A stretch of DNA of 64,000 bases from Neopestalotiopsis rosae (GCA_023078685.1 JALGAS010000008.1:1116001-1180000), one strand, 5' to 3'. Positions 24,888 to 39,500 are shown, numbered from the stretch's first letter. Notes: generated by a model not told the origin, from the letters alone. Program-made: numbers and translations.

Positions 24888-26553
24888 CTATAACGGTGCG
24901 TGGTGTCTTCTGAGACTCATGTTAGTCAACATTATAGGTTTTTGTTGTTTCAAAGGGGCTCGCTACTTACGAGTCCGTTGGCCACGTCCGGCAAAGAAGA
25001 TCCTCATGAATGCGTGGAAGTTCTCGTTGGTGCCATGATAATGGTGCTCGCTTGTTCTCGTGTTGTTGGTACGATGCGGCCGCCTCAGTCGTAGCTGGCT
25101 GATAATGCTCGTAGTCGACGCGTACTCGTTTGCCGGCTCCATCCGAATTCTCTGTCGATGGTCGAGGAAGAGTCGTGGTCCTTGGGGATACCGAGGTACT
25201 GGATGGGCTTCTTGGATGTCTGTATTCGCCATCCGGTGTTTGTGATATCATTGGGACGCCTGGCGAGCTCGCTGGGGAAGTGTTATGTCCGCCACGGGGG
25301 CTGTTTCGTGTTAGATATTGTATTTTTACCAGATGCCAGACCAGAAAAGAACCACTCACGCATTCTTGAATTTACACACTCTGCCGAACTTCTCGCACTG
25401 AACACAGCGGGGAAAGTCCGGGTCGCACTTGATTTTCTTCTCGCGACAGGTCAAGCAAGCCTGGAAACCGAGTTAGTCGACGCTGAAATAAATACGTGCA
25501 GAATTACTTCGTTCTGCTTTGCTGAACAACACTTACAATGGCAAGTCTCTTCCTTGGCTTTCCAGCCTTGGTAACTCCCCAGTGCGCATTTACTTGCTCC
25601 CCATCGATGACTGTCTTGCAGTGAGAGCCATCGTCGTAAAAGTAGCAAAGACCTTCTCCCGGTACCTCTGCCTGCCTCACGAATCGTGGCAGGAATTGCG
25701 TTCCAGTCCAAATCTTAGGGCCCAGACCATCCTTCACGGGTGCAGCCTCAGAAGCGGTGACTGGAAAAGACCCCGGCCCATGGCCAGGGGTCTGAGGGTG
25801 CCTGGGTGCCGGCTCTCGGTAGTCGACCAGAGATTCGTGACTACGTTTCCGGCTATGAGGTACGTTGTATGGCAGACGATCGTTCACGGGCCGAAAGGAT
25901 GTCGCTGGTTCCCGCGTTCCAAGGACATACTCTGGTCTCCTCGCTTCCGAGAGGCTCGACTGACTGGACCATCTTGTGCTGGAAGTGGTAGAATCATTGC
26001 GCGAAGTAGCGTGAACCCGCTCACCATCATGGATTCTTGGAGAGAGGGGGCCAGGAAAGCGTGATGCGACTGATGGAAGAGAGATCCTTTCAGGCTCAGC
26101 TCTCGATTCGTAGGCGCCGCGTGGCTGGTTTGGAGCTGCTGAGACACTGGGGAAGTACGAGTTCGAGTATGTCCTTTCCGAGGCGGCAGAGGCAGAGGCA
26201 GGCCGGTCGAGGGGTGATCTCAAAGGACTAGGCCGATCTGATAGTGGTGAGTGTAGAGGACGCATCTGGCCCGGGGGTCCAAACAGACTGCTCAGCGACG
26301 GCAGCTGCTGCCGAGGTGCGCTGTGGACAGCATCCTGTCGAGATCCTTCCAAATTCTTCCCAGCTGACATGTCAGGCTTGAAGCTTCTGTCATAGCTGGA
26401 CATAGGTGGAGAGATGGGCACGATGCTGTTCCACGTCTGGCCCGCGTGAACTTTGGTGTAAGAAGCAGACACGTAGTTGTGACTCTCTACTTCGGGAGGA
26501 GGCGTATCCGGGGTGATCAGAGAGCGATGGATATCTATCCTAGAAATCCCCAT
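24888..26553 (-). CDS. Fungal Zn2Cys6 regulator with the zinc cluster near the C-terminus
   Basis: Exons 26553-25537, 25460-25360, 25300-24971 and a proposed last exon 24909-24888 give 489 residues; if the last intron is not removed, a TAA at 24967 gives 483. All introns have GTAAGT/GTGAGT donors and CTAAC branch points. The second exon encodes CLTCREKKIKC, then six residues, C-VQ-C and six residues to the last C: a canonical Cx2Cx6Cx6Cx2Cx6C binuclear zinc cluster at residues 341-368. Before it lie about 250 disordered Ser/Pro/Arg-rich residues and a conserved-looking block (about 280-339) with CYFYDDGSHC and VNAHWGVTKAGKPRKR. No fungal-specific middle homology domain is present. This architecture suggests a nuclear DNA-binding regulator; I cannot name its target. 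The start Met at 26553 is the first in the open frame, and a further upstream exon cannot be excluded. Confidence 0.8.
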
Positions 26554-27604
26554 TGGTACGATACAATATTGTCGAACTCCTTGGCATGTCCAGACTCAAC
26601 CTGGACCAGCTTGGACGTCGATGTGGGAATCGGTTGCTGAGTGGTGTAAATATGAAGAGTTCCTTCTTTCGTCAGATGTGCTGCAAGAAGCAGCAATATA
26701 GTACAGTCCGTTATGGTATGTGTCTATCGGTCTAGACGGCCGAATATCAGTTCGGTTGCGAATTATACAAGTTCCGGTTGATTCTTTCAAGCAAGCGCAC
26801 GCCTCGGACAGTCGGTGTCCATATATACTGGGTATAGCTTCAAAGACGTGGATGACGGTTTCCAAATCCTGTACAACTTCTTCTTTTCTTTTTATGTTCC
26901 TGCTCTTTGTCTTTTCTTGTTGGCTTATGTAATGTTGATGTTGGTATAAAGTTGTGTGTGTGTGTGTGAATGTGTGAGACGAAGTGGGAAGAAAAAGTCA
27001 AGTGTGTGAGGGTAGTGGGAAGTATGTATGTAATGTATCTTAGCCCAGCGTCGTTGTGTGGTGTAGTTCGTAAATGGGTCCAAGCAGTGGTGAGGGTAGA
27101 TGATGTACGTAGGAAGGACAATGCGTGTGTCTTATGGGGCGGCCAGCGTAAGCAGGCTTTTGGGCAATTACCGTGTAGACCGGCACTATACTTACAGTAT
27201 TGGCCGAAGGAGTAATGTAGAGAAATATGATCCGAGGACAGGCGATGGGCCTGCTGATGAAACGGGAGTTCAGGTGAGGATGCAATACGTTGAAGTGTGT
27301 TCCTAGTCACTTACAACACCCACGCAATATCTCCTTGGCTGGGGGCGCCATGCCCAAAACAAGGTAGACTCGGCCGTGATTTTTCCTGACTATGTGTGCG
27401 TCGGCAAGCGAGCGAGAAATTGACGATCCCTGGTAGTCGACGAACCCTTTTGACTAGCTAGCCTCTGTCGGCACCGACACAATAGGTGCTAATCTAGCTA
27501 ATAGTAGCATCCAGGTCTTGGACTGGGCATCCATCCGGGCGGTAGGTAGTAGGCTTGGCCTGTCGAGTAGGTCGTGTAGGTATAGGTCGGTACGTATCTC
27601 CACG

Positions 27605-27630
27605 AAAAAAAAAAAAAAAAAAAAAAAAAA
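27605..27630. repeat. Homopolymer A run (26 bases) next to CAGC repeats
   Basis: There are 26 consecutive A. About 15 bases further, five CAGC/CAGCC units occur at roughly 27646-27667. Confidence 0.9.
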
Positions 27631-30600
27631 GTGCAGTGCCTGCATAGCCAGCCAGCCAGCCAGCCAGGCCACTGGCCCTGTCCAGTATGCATGTAGGTAT
27701 GCTTCTAGGCTCTAGGCTTTAGCATGTACCCTACTCACTCCTAGATGGCGGCCGCCTACAAAGCCGGCCTGTTATGGGCTGGGCTGGGCTGGGCTACCTA
27801 GACGCAACCCCGGCATGTGCCAATTTAGAGCTCGCGAAGTGGCCTCGAAGGAGTGTAGGCAGAGCAGCAGGCTCTTTTTTACACAGGCAGGCCACGCAGG
27901 TAACAAGACCCATCTCTTGTGACTGCATGATTACTGACCACGAGTTATGCTGTAAGTGAATTGTTGTAGTGGCTGTGGGGATGAGCATTGGCTGTGAGTT
28001 TACAGTGGCCGTCCGCTTCTAGAGCTTGATGTCACAAGCTGACCGAGAATATAATGGGTTTATCAACTGCTGAGCAATCAATGGATATGGACGTGACGCC
28101 TAACCTACCTACGTATACCTACGGACCTGAGTGTACCAACTTGGCTCAGGGAGGGGCACAGAGGCCCTGATGAAGCACGGCCTGGTCGACGAGGGCGACA
28201 TTGTACGGTGGTTCTGGGTATGCTATGTAATGGCTGACCGATGGGGGAAGGGTGGAGTGCCGGCAGGTAGGCCCAGGGAGCGAACCCCGGGATAATGTCC
28301 GGCGGACCAAGACGTCTGAGCAGCGATGGGTGTGAGCACTGAGGATGGGGCTGTGGCCGAGTCGAACTGATCCCATGTGGGTTTCTCCTCCCATCGCTTG
28401 CACAAATTTGTCGTAGCCAGCGCACTCGCCATTGGCCTAAACACGACGCAGGGTCCTTTGAGGCTTGAGATGCTGATGGCATGATGTATGGGGTTGAGGG
28501 AGGAAATGAGAGGATCCCAGTCATGCCATGGGGAGCAGGAGCAACCCGAGTTTACAAACGGGTTAACGCCAGCAGACGAAGGATGCACTTGGCAGGAAGC
28601 ATCGAGTGAGATTCCTCGTGGGTAAGGTAGTACAATAGCAGTAGCAGGTAGTCGCTAGGTACGAAGAGAATAAGGAACATGAGAGGAAACTCTGAGTACC
28701 AATTATTGATTCAGTTCTTGTTTGTAAGAAGTAAAATGTGTACAGAATAGCAAGTTCGCGCCTAGGTAAAGTTTACAGGAGCATATGCTATGCAACATCA
28801 TTTGTTTTTGAATTATTTATTGTGTCCTTTTTGGCATACTGTACAGACAACCAAGGAAGGTGCAACGGACGGGAAGAAAAAAAGGCTCGAGCATTACATT
28901 ACATTGCAGCTCAGCTGTCCGTCTGATGGTCTGTCTGTCGGGCAGTCGGATTGAGCCGCAGAAACGAACGATTTTCCATGTAATATACCATGATACGTGG
29001 TACATGCAGTAAATAGTAGTACGTAGTGTGTAGCAGTAGATCGAGGGGTCGGCATGAGCATGGGCATATGCTGCTGGTTGGCAGGGCAGGGGTTGGGTTT
29101 TTTGATGGATGGATTGGATCTTGAATTTCTTACATATGATGGGGAAAAGATGCTCATCAGCCTCGGGTCGCTGTCTACATTAGGCCGCGCTGGGCCCAGT
29201 CGAGTCGAGGCGAGTCAGGAGCCGCCCAGCGGCCCAGAATACATGAGTTTGGGTTAGTAAGAGGGCAATCACAAAGGCCAGAGAGGGCCAGCTTGGCCAG
29301 AGAGGGGTCTCGAGCCAAGAGCGCACTGGTTTGGCTGGTTGGGTAGTAGCAGTGGTTAGAGAGCTCCGCAGTAACGCACATAATTACGCACGTAACTTGG
29401 GTGGTAGTGGTAATCTCAAACCGAGCGACTTCCACCGGCAGAGCGGCATTATCAGATTAGAACATCGCGACATAACGCGGGCAGAAGGGAACCTCGTTTA
29501 GCGGGATAAATCAAGGTAAAGGGCGAGATCGCTTGAAGGAACGATGAAGCCGCTTGTGATCGGACTCTAGATAGAGGGAGGGGGGGAAAGAACAAAATAA
29601 AATAAAATAAAATGCCAGTGACGGGATGTCAGCCAAATACACTGATACCTACCTGACCTCCCCTACAAAAGGTACTTGGCCATCCATCTCAGAAAATATT
29701 AATGCATATTGGACGGCTGATAAGCCAGAAGCAGAGTCGCATGTGTGCCGGCAGAGAGATTGGTTAGCGCCTTCCCAGCGCCCCGGGTGCCTGTGGGACC
29801 CCTCCTGTGTCTATTTCTAGCGCGCAGTAGTGGTACACCCGATACTAGCAGTTGCGCGATGGAAGGCAGAGCCCCTGTTCTTGTCCACCCCTCTTAAATT
29901 ACAGGCAGACTGTCTACCGATTCCGTACATTACTGTTCTGTCCAACAGCACACAGCAGACAGACACCAGACACTCGACTTCTGCTTTGACTACGGAGTAC
30001 AGTGCCCTAACAACTGGACAACTACCTACACTTTAGCGGCCACAGCGTGAACCGGCCTATTTCTTGTTCAAACGTCTCTCATCTCTGCAGCCCGTCTATT
30101 CTGTATCGTCTCATGTCTGCTTCCATCTCCCGTCTCGGCCTTCGTCCCAAGGAGCCAGAGAAACAAAATTCAATGTCCCGAGAGCAACCCCCCCCGGCTC
30201 TTATGAACCATGATAAAACAGCTCGATTCATCTGCTACCATTGTTACTGGTGGGTTATGATCAGATTTGACCGGAGCTCCAAGAGTGCCAGACGCATTCG
30301 GGTGCGTTCCCTATTGGTGTGCTCGGTTAGAAATCGAGTCTTCTTCTCAGAGTTCCTGGACGACCATTGTTCTGGGCGAGAGGGCGCGTCATCCCTTCAA
30401 GGGGTGACATGACACTTGACCAAATGAGGACTCTCATGCCGCACGCGAGCAAAGAGCTCCCTCGCACCTCGGACGGGAGATTTGCCGCCGTGCGCTAACG
30501 AGGCCCCAGGAGAGGCTAATACTTCGCTCCATCCAGATGCTCGGAGAGCAATAGAGTTGAGCTGTACCGTAGTAGCTCATGTCAAGGTAGGGGTACTCCA

Positions 30601-33600
30601 GCAACTGAGCAAGGTAGCTGGTAGGGGTAGGGAGGGATATGCCGTGCTGGCGTGTGTGGTGGATAACCGTATTCGGCAACATGGGATACATGAAAAATAA
30701 CCCGTGCCAACCCACTTCTTGGTTCTCCTTCACACAATCGAAGGTGTCATTTCAGCCTCGACAAAAAGCTCATTTCGCAATCGGACAAGAAGAGAGAAAG
30801 ACAGACGAGAGGAGAGTCAACATCCCAGGCACAAAGTAATGTCCGGCACATCCCAAGGTTGATCAGCCGAGTGGCTCGCCAGTCCGGCTGTATCACTTGC
30901 ACCCACCGGCTGCTCCCTAACCGTCACAGCAGAGCTTATTGCCAAGTGCTTCGTGTGGTTGGCAGGCCTGCCGCTGCAGCGGGGGATCTACTGCCAATTA
31001 TCATGCACACTCGCTAACGAGCGCCACACAGGGAATAGGCTGATTACTGGGCTAACACTAGAAGCAGTTGGGAAGCTGGCTCGTGGAGTCGTGGTTAGCA
31101 ACGGGCCTCAGTCCGCCGAAAATCCTGCTCATGCTTTACACATTAGCTGCTGGAGTCATGATGATGAGCAACGACGGGCGGCGGGCTATACTTTGCCTGC
31201 CGTGATCTGCCCCGGTGAGGAGCCGCTATATCATTAGGCACATGTACTAAGTTGCCGCTTACCATTTCACTACGCCCAAAACTTGTCATCCATCTCCGTC
31301 TATGCACACACGAACTCGTCTTCTCATCAGCAGAAACACAGCTGCTGGAATTTGATGCACCCGAGCAAATGCAAAGGGTCTTGGCCCGATCTAAACTTCG
31401 GGAGCTAGCCCGACGATATTGCTGGGGCTGATGACTCGTTCTGTATTAGCATTTCGGGATTTGGGATGCCTAATCCGAGATCTCTCTCCTCTTTCTGCGA
31501 AATCTCCGGTCAATCACACAAAGTAGGCGAACACAGCATAAACTAACGTGATAGTCCGAGCAGTCCGAGGCGTCTACCTTCTGTGATTATCTCCTGCTTC
31601 ATAGGGGCGGCACATCATCAATGAAGCTGTTGGATGTATCGAACAATGAGAAATTAAAAGGAAGGGGGAGAAAAAACGATGAGGTTGCATTTCCCAGCTT
31701 TGCCGCGATTGAGGCGTTAAGCTGTGCAAAATTGCCGTGCAGCCGCAGACGCTCAACTTTAAACGTTTTTGGCGAGGTAATATCTCGATTGCACAGGTAA
31801 ACGGCTACGGTACGTACTGCATGTACAGCTACCAGCCTAGACACCAACTACTCTATTAGGTGGCTTGCCCAACGGCAGTCGACACCAGTGGGGAGGATTA
31901 ACAACCTCCAAAGAACTCAATTGCTTGCATTCATTTGCTTGCATCATACTCTTTCAGCCTGAATCGGTTGGCCCACGGCCAGTGGGATATCTCGTGTCAC
32001 ATTCCACCAGTGGTTTACTTGCCTGGTGAACGAACTACTATATCGACGAGGCAAGCCCCGTGGGATGATGAAATCACGATTGCAATCTGTATACACATCA
32101 TTGGACTACCCAGACATCATCTGGGACCCCCGGGAAGAGAGGGGCCCATCCATGCCTCCCACGTATGCAAAATGCCATCCGCTCATGGGTCTTTGGGTGG
32201 GTGGTATTCCTAGTGGTGTCTGCACACCCACTTAGGCAGGGACTTTTGGCCTAGTCTCGGCAGCTGTGGTCGGAGCAAGTCTACTTATTGGTCTGCCGAT
32301 GGGTGCTAGTCGTGTTGTGGCGCTCAGCCCAGGATGCTACATCTCTGTCCAAATCCCGAAACGGCCTCCTACAGCATGCTGCCGTACTGAGTGGCGCTCG
32401 CTCACCCTATTGAGGCACGCTTGGATCCAGCCGCAGTATATGCTACATCGTAAAAGCGGCTGACACAACGATACAACAGTGTCTGGGTATGCAAGGAAGC
32501 TGACTTTCTGTCAGTTGCCAATGTTGGTTTTCGCTTCCACCTCCATTGGCGCCTGAGACGGCACGGCATTTGCACAGAAATGATCCAGATCTCGGCCGTG
32601 ATTCTAGTTTGCACTATGAGTTGACACAACTACAAAATATTAGCCAAAACGGTTCGCAAGGACCAAACTCTGAACCAACTACCGTGGAGTAGAGGTACGC
32701 CAGTGCAAATGGCTGACGACAAAAAAGCACGCCATTTCTAACTCTAAAGGCAAACATGCTTGGTCCAGCACTACGTATTTACGCAGCAGCTCAGGGTCTA
32801 CTATCATGCTGCGTATCCAGTGGACAAGCGAGATCTTGATCCATTCTTTACTTACCGGTGCTATGATACACAAAACTATCTTTGGTGTAGCGGAACTACC
32901 GGCACACGATGAAACGCACATACATTACCAAGGTATCAGGCTTTCCTCTTGAGCCTCAGCCTTTTCTATTCCACCTACCGGATGGGCACAGTAGCATCTT
33001 CGCTGTATGGTGAGAACTTACGCAATGTCTTGTAAACAAAGCCTCCAGCGTGCCTGCGTTGTTTCAGCTTGGCATCAGAAGAGACTGGGCAAAGAAGTTT
33101 CCTGCTCACGGAAGCAGTCATCTCTGCATATTATCCCTGTGCAAGGTAGCATCTACCACCACCCTATGCACATGAATGGGACCGACATTGAAACGGCGCA
33201 AATGTCAGGAACACTAACAATTGCCTTCTCGAATCTACTCACTAAGAACTAGTATCGCATAATCAAAACTCAAAAAAGAAAGGGTTCAGTTGGCATTTCT
33301 GATTGACGTCTTGCGCCAAACGATAATATGCCGCCCATACAAATCGCGTCCGTCTAAACAAACGGTGGCCCGAGTTACTGTATACTTGCTGCTGCTGCCG
33401 TGGCGAGCCGGCGAAGAGCCTGACCAGGTTTGTGCTCGGTTAATCCCATGACCCCTGGCCTTCCATTAAGGGAGTCCCATAAATTGTACTCTCACCGTTT
33501 TGACGTTTCGCAATGATAAAGATCTCTCTTATGATCGACAGTCAGGCCCGTTCGGCCGACAGTGGAACTGCGCTTGCGTCGGACTCCACGAACCAACTCC

Positions 33601-35908
33601 AAAAAGAGCACAGCAGTTCGCCAAAGACGATAGGGAAATAAAATAATGGGTTCGGAATTTCACCCGGAGATCGAGCTACCCCGTATTCGCCAAAATCGTC
33701 AAACTATTGCCCTCTCTCGCAAGAACGTACACGAGGCAAATGTATATCAGATATACAGATTCCTAGCTTTGTCCAAAGAGGATTGTGCTGTACTGCGGTA
33801 CACTGGAGAGCCGCGCACGCAGTTATACAATACAGTCTGTCCCTGTTCTTACTGACCCCCGCATATACAGAGGCCTGTAGGGGTTGTGTAATAGACTTTG
33901 CTCGGCCCTGCTCAAATAGGTAACGAGTACGGGATGTCCACTCGGTCCTCCTGCCGAACCAACCGAATACATTTCCTTTGCGGCGGGAACGGCACTGATT
34001 GGTCAAGCCCGTCGTTTGGGTGTCGTACTGCCGACGAGGGATGGACGCAGTTAATACAGTAAGTCATATCTCAGATGCCCGTCCATGGATCATGTCCTTG
34101 AAGCGAGCCGCAATGCTATTTTGCTATAAAGTGAAGACACAGGCGCATATGCTCACATACTCGCACATACGTATGTGCTCACGCATTGTTATGATTTCTA
34201 ATCTCCATATTTACACCGTCGGAAAAAGGCGCAAAAAAGAATCCCGTGGCTGCGGCCGGCACATCACACGGCAATAAGAACCCCGTCAGCTTGCATCAGA
34301 TCGTTTATGACCGACAGGAAGCAAGTGGACGGCGCGCAAAAGGTAAAGCTTGGCGGTCCTAATGATTCTAGTATGACCTAGAGTCTTACTCTCACGGCTT
34401 TTGGGGCTTCTAGAAGCCCTTCAATAGTGTCAGCTCGCGGGGCCCAAGTAATGACTAGGGGGGTCGAACCACGAGAGCAGGAATACAAGGCTGATTGGGA
34501 CTCCGCTTGAGTAAAGCGACTTCCCTTTCCGGCGCCTGCGCCGATCGTATCGTATGACGGCCCCGAGGCAGAAATTCGATAGTCTTGCTGTTCAGGGAAG
34601 AAAATAGGGTCCAAAAATCACAATAGTATGCCCACGAACACGTCGCTGCTTATGCTTTTCCTTTCCTTCTGTGCCCGTAGGTTACAGCAGGTAAGCCCAT
34701 CATGTACGAATGCGTTTTTGGTTCTGTCTTTTGCTGGAAAAGGACATCGTGTCATACGCCATCAAAGCGCCCGCCCAAAGCCCGAGCGAGCTGAGATGAG
34801 AGGTTCCCCCCAAGACTCAGCCACTTGGGGCGATCTATTGCCGCTCATGTGCCAGAGCGTCAACGGAAGAACACCAACACCAATCGCAACTCCATTGGCT
34901 TTTTGGACGATGGCAATTGCACGAGAAGGCATCATTACGCGCCATGAGCAGTTCAGCCCGAAGTGACTACCGTCGGGCTGCATCATGTGAGGAAGGGGGA
35001 AATATTGACATAACAATACCCTCTTGTAAACACCGCGTCATTATGAGAAATGGGGGGTTGCAGGCGGAATGAATCCGGGGCCTGTGAGGTTCGTCACTAA
35101 TAATAGATCACCGAGCGCGCGCGGAGCTGGCAGGTCATCTTCTGCCGGCTATTGGCTTCTTCGATCGGCTTTGAAGCACACATACTATGTACCGCGGCGC
35201 TGCCTTTCTGGGAAATGAATCGTCTCTCTTTTGTTCAATAAAATTGGCAATAGACCGGGAACTTCCGAAACGTTTTTTCTTTCTTCTCGTCTTAAAACGT
35301 CATGTATAGCATTGGCAAGTTATATGCCGACAGACGTTCGCATCAAGCTCATACCACCTTAATCTATTGTCGTGGCCTATCCACGCTTGTGATGCAAATA
35401 GCTTTTCGTGGTGTGTGTGTGTGACCGTCATAATAAATGCTCTACTGTATTACAATACCACCACTAGGTAGTTTCACTACTACCTAGACCGCCGGCTAAC
35501 ACATTACCTATGCCAACCGTTGATTTATTCTTTTTGTGGCTTGCCGCTCACCAAGATCCCAAAATCTGCTTAAAGGGGGCCCAGCAAAAAAAAAAAAAAA
35601 GAAGAAGCGCCTTCTCTCTTTTGCAAAGCGGTCAACGGTCGTGTCATACGGTCATGACTTGTGAGAACGCCACCGCGGCAAATGGCCTCCTCTATCTGGG
35701 CCGAAAAGCCGTTATGTTATGTTATGGTTACAGCTGGGGGACAAGAAAGCCGTTCGCTGGACTAAGTAGGTAAGAGAAATTGTGTCCTTTCGTCATGGGG
35801 CGTTTACTTTTTTCTTGGTGTCATTTCTCTTATTTCTAGAAAGGGAAAAAGAATAATTGGCGAACGGATATTATTGAAAATCCCATTATTTAGTTTTCCC
35901 TCCTCTGT

Positions 35909-35911
<3 letters not shown>

Positions 35912-35947
<36 letters not shown>
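35912..35947. repeat. Homopolymer T run (36 bases)
   Basis: There are 36 consecutive T preceded by a CT-rich stretch. It is intergenic, with no element boundary recognised. Confidence 0.9.
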
Positions 35948-35949
<2 letters not shown>

Positions 35950-36559
35950 GATGCTAGGTACTATTAAGCCGTTGGCCTGACAGCGGGATTTTGTCTTTGC
36001 GCCCTCGCTACCAGACTTCGCTACCCCAAAGGGTTGCGCCCACCTGCCGTTCTCATCACACAAGAGAGAATGAGGCTTGGAGGGGTGGTGGGCGTCCCAA
36101 AACTTTCTTTAAGCGAACTATGGGCGTGGTAAGCTTTTTTTTCCGTGACGGTAATCTCGCTGTCACATTGTTCAAAGGAACCCTGCCTCGGATCAGAGAA
36201 GTGAAAAGAGGTAGTACTGTACATATACATATGTATTGGATTTTTTGAAGTGGGTGGTCTCCACCAGCCTGGGGGTGGGCAAGCAATGCAGCAATGCAGC
36301 AAGCAAGCAAGCAGCATGCTTCATCGCTTTTTTATTTCTTTGTTCAAAAGTGTCTCTCTGTCCTGGTCTTCCAGGCTGGCTTCTTCTGTACGGAGAGGAG
36401 ACCCTGACACGAAAATACAGTACATACAGCCGAAGTGGGAATGCCAACATATGCCAGTTGGGTGGGTGCCCCAGGCGAGAGCCGCGCCAGCGGACAAGGG
36501 CATGGATACAGAGGCAATTTCACTCACCCTGCAGCTGCGGAGTTTCGGCCGGTACCAGC

Positions 36560-36560
<1 letters not shown>

Positions 36561-36593
<33 letters not shown>
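36561..36593 (+). repeat. (CAG)11 trinucleotide repeat
   Basis: Eleven CAG units followed by CAA. In one frame they read as 12 glutamines inside an open frame at 36435-36650 whose flanks are Pro/Ser/Gly-rich and protein-like, so this could be an exon of an unrecognised gene. Confidence 0.85.
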
Positions 36594-36596
<3 letters not shown>

Positions 36597-39500
36597 GAGC
36601 CTCGCGAGGGGTCGTCTGTCTCCTCCCCCTCGTTACGTAGTGTGTTGTAGGTAGCTTACGGTGGGAGAAAGCAGAGCCCTGCCCCTCGTTATGTTTGAGT
36701 GCGCTTCCATTAGCATGTGCGTGTGCGTGTGCATCCCCTGGCGAGCATATTTATTTATTTTCCCCCTCTATATCGATCAAGACAACAAAAATACAGCAAG
36801 GGGGTCGCTCTCGGTAAGCATGTGTTCCTGCAGAAGATCATCTGAAATCGACAGGTAACGGGCTTTTGGTGGAGCCCTCTGCCCTTGTGTTACCTGGTGC
36901 AAGGGAAGACAGGAAGACAGGGCCTACCTAACAAGTAGCTCTGTATACGCGTACTAGTATTCATTATACTCGACCCTAACTTGCCTAACCAAGGCCCTTG
37001 ACCCCTGGCCCCAAAAGAAAGAAGAAAGGGAAAAAAAAGTATGGGTTACTTCGTTGCAGGTCAAAATCGAACTCCCGATATGCACACCAAGACGAGACGT
37101 GGTAGCGGATTGAAGTTTATTGTCCGGCACATGGAAATTGTGCTTGTGATTCCCCCTTCCTGCTCCTCTCTCATCCCACAGGATTCGTTCTGGAAATATA
37201 CGTTGGAAAGAATCAAGTGTTCTGTCTCGTTGGCGAAGCACTGCACACACACCAACAAAAACCACCACCACCACGCACGGCACAGGGTCTCCGATCCAAA
37301 GGCCTTGCGGAAGCATGAGCCGAAGATGCAGCTTTAGCAGCATCTGCGGTAAGTAAGTAAGATGGGGGATCTGCAACGCCAAAAATCAAGCCAGCCGCCC
37401 CTCTTACCGATTACTTCATTGCCGTCTGGGAAGATTATGGAGATTTTCTCTGGCTGGGTTTTGTTCTTTCTTGACATTGGGACTCCGTGTGTCGGATGTC
37501 TCCAGCGTGTCGGCTGCTTGCCAGTTAGGAAACGGAAAACAAAGAGAACAAAATCCTGCGAATCGGGCGGGTTCCATGGGAACCTGGAAACCCATGTTGG
37601 GGGTTGATCCTTGAGGTCATTGTGTCGGTCTGAAACTACCGTGATGGAGCTCTCCGTGTGTATGCACTTTTTCTCCCCTTCCTTGCTCTCGACTCGGGCA
37701 TACTCAGCTTATCGCCGAGCCCTTATTGCTGGACTATTTGACCATGAGGATGCGGCCCTCCGTCACGAGACTTGATCGGGACTATGCAATGTCATCTTGA
37801 TTGCCATTGTTCGTCTCGTGACGATGAAGCAGAATAATCAATCGCAACATACCCTCCCAGTAATTGCGCCACCTGAGCATATGGCAGGGAAGCCGTTTCA
37901 CCTTGAGCGCCACGCAACTGGAGCGAACCGGACAGATAGATCGTGTCCAGCAAGGGACACCACAGAGTAGTATGGGGGACAGCCACCCTTTCCTAGATTG
38001 ATAGATAACCTATATTGGACGAATCTGTGCATGTAGTATCGCGCCGTTCCACCGTCATGGTTGTTTTGGAGGAGACGCTGTCTGTCTCCCAATGAGCACT
38101 ATACTACAGCCAAGAAGTGGCTTACAAACCGTCCAGAGCTGGAACAGCCAGACAGGGTGGACTACTGGGGAGACAAAACCAGCCAAGCCGAGCAAGCGGC
38201 CAGCGAGCTCATACTGCATCTGTTGCATAGGATCTTCACTACACACCGGTTCTCTCGAGATGCAAAGCGCGTCACAGTCTTCAGACAGACAACGCAAGGA
38301 GGTGGATGTACGGCAATTCTACTATTACCGTTCCAAGCCACCACCTGCGTCTACCGACATGTCAGATGTCAATCTGTCTTTTGGTCTGTCCGGTTCGTCT
38401 TGTCTGCGATTTGCATTTATTAAGAGCCGGGATACTGGGAGCCCGCTATAAGGATCAACCCCTATTCGCCAATCTACTACCTGGGTGCCGACGGTACCTA
38501 GTCCCGGTTGTCGCTCGCAGACTGCCGAAACGTTATTTGATTTGACTGTAATTTTCGCATCCACCATCAATGACGACAGGCCGCACGCACTTCTTTCCCA
38601 AGATCGAAAAGGGCCACGCAGTGTGTGCCGCTTCCGTCAGTTTAGGTAGAATGGGGGATTGGAGAATGGAGAAAGAGGATGGGGACATATCTATCCGTCC
38701 GGCAATATCCACCCACTTGGTGCCGCTGCAATCTCTTCCTTCTTTTTGGTTTTTTTTTTCAGCTCTGTGAGGAAGCTGGCCTGTACGTAAACCTGCCCGT
38801 CCCGCCGCCCGCCCACCAGATGAGGCGCTGCCCCATACCTCATTTGCACAAGAGGCTCATGTCAGTCATTACTCAGCTTAATCTAGCGTCGACCTCGGGA
38901 CCGAGGAAGGGCACCTGGCTTTGGGCTTGCGCGCAAAAACGGGAAAACTAAAAAAATTTGCCTAACTGTTGTTGTGCGGAGATGTGGCTAGAGACCAAGA
39001 TGCCAAAGAAAATAAACACACGAGACCTTCCAAGTCCATAGTAGGTAAATACCAATATGTAATACAATGGTAGGTAAGTAGGTTAGGGGGGAGCAACTAC
39101 AGGGTAATAACTTAGTACACTAAACCTCTTCAGTACAGTCTCTCTTTTCAGAAAGGAAAAAAAGGCTCTGAGAAACCTGGGTAATCTTACGTTGTCAACG
39201 TCACATCTCGGACCGATCACCACGTGTTGAGCAGCCTGGTCCTGCCTGCATGAGACGAATAAGACGGCAGCCTCGTGGTCTGCTTGGCGGCCCTCGGTTC
39301 GGTTGCCCTTCTGCTCTCGATGCCCTGTCCTTTCACTGTCGAAAGCGGGTGGGCGGTTCACGTTCGCGGTTTTGCGTGCAACGGTTACCCTTATAGCTAC
39401 TAAACTACCTTGCAGCTTATATACAGGGTAGATCAAATGCCATGATGGGCTACTCCGTGTCTTTGTTTACTTTCTTTTTCTTCTTCACCTTCTTTCCTCA

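Noticed and set aside
38061..38423. 120-codon plus-strand frame with a protein-like first half
   Set aside because: No motif recognised, overlapping frames of similar length on both strands, no splice or promoter support.
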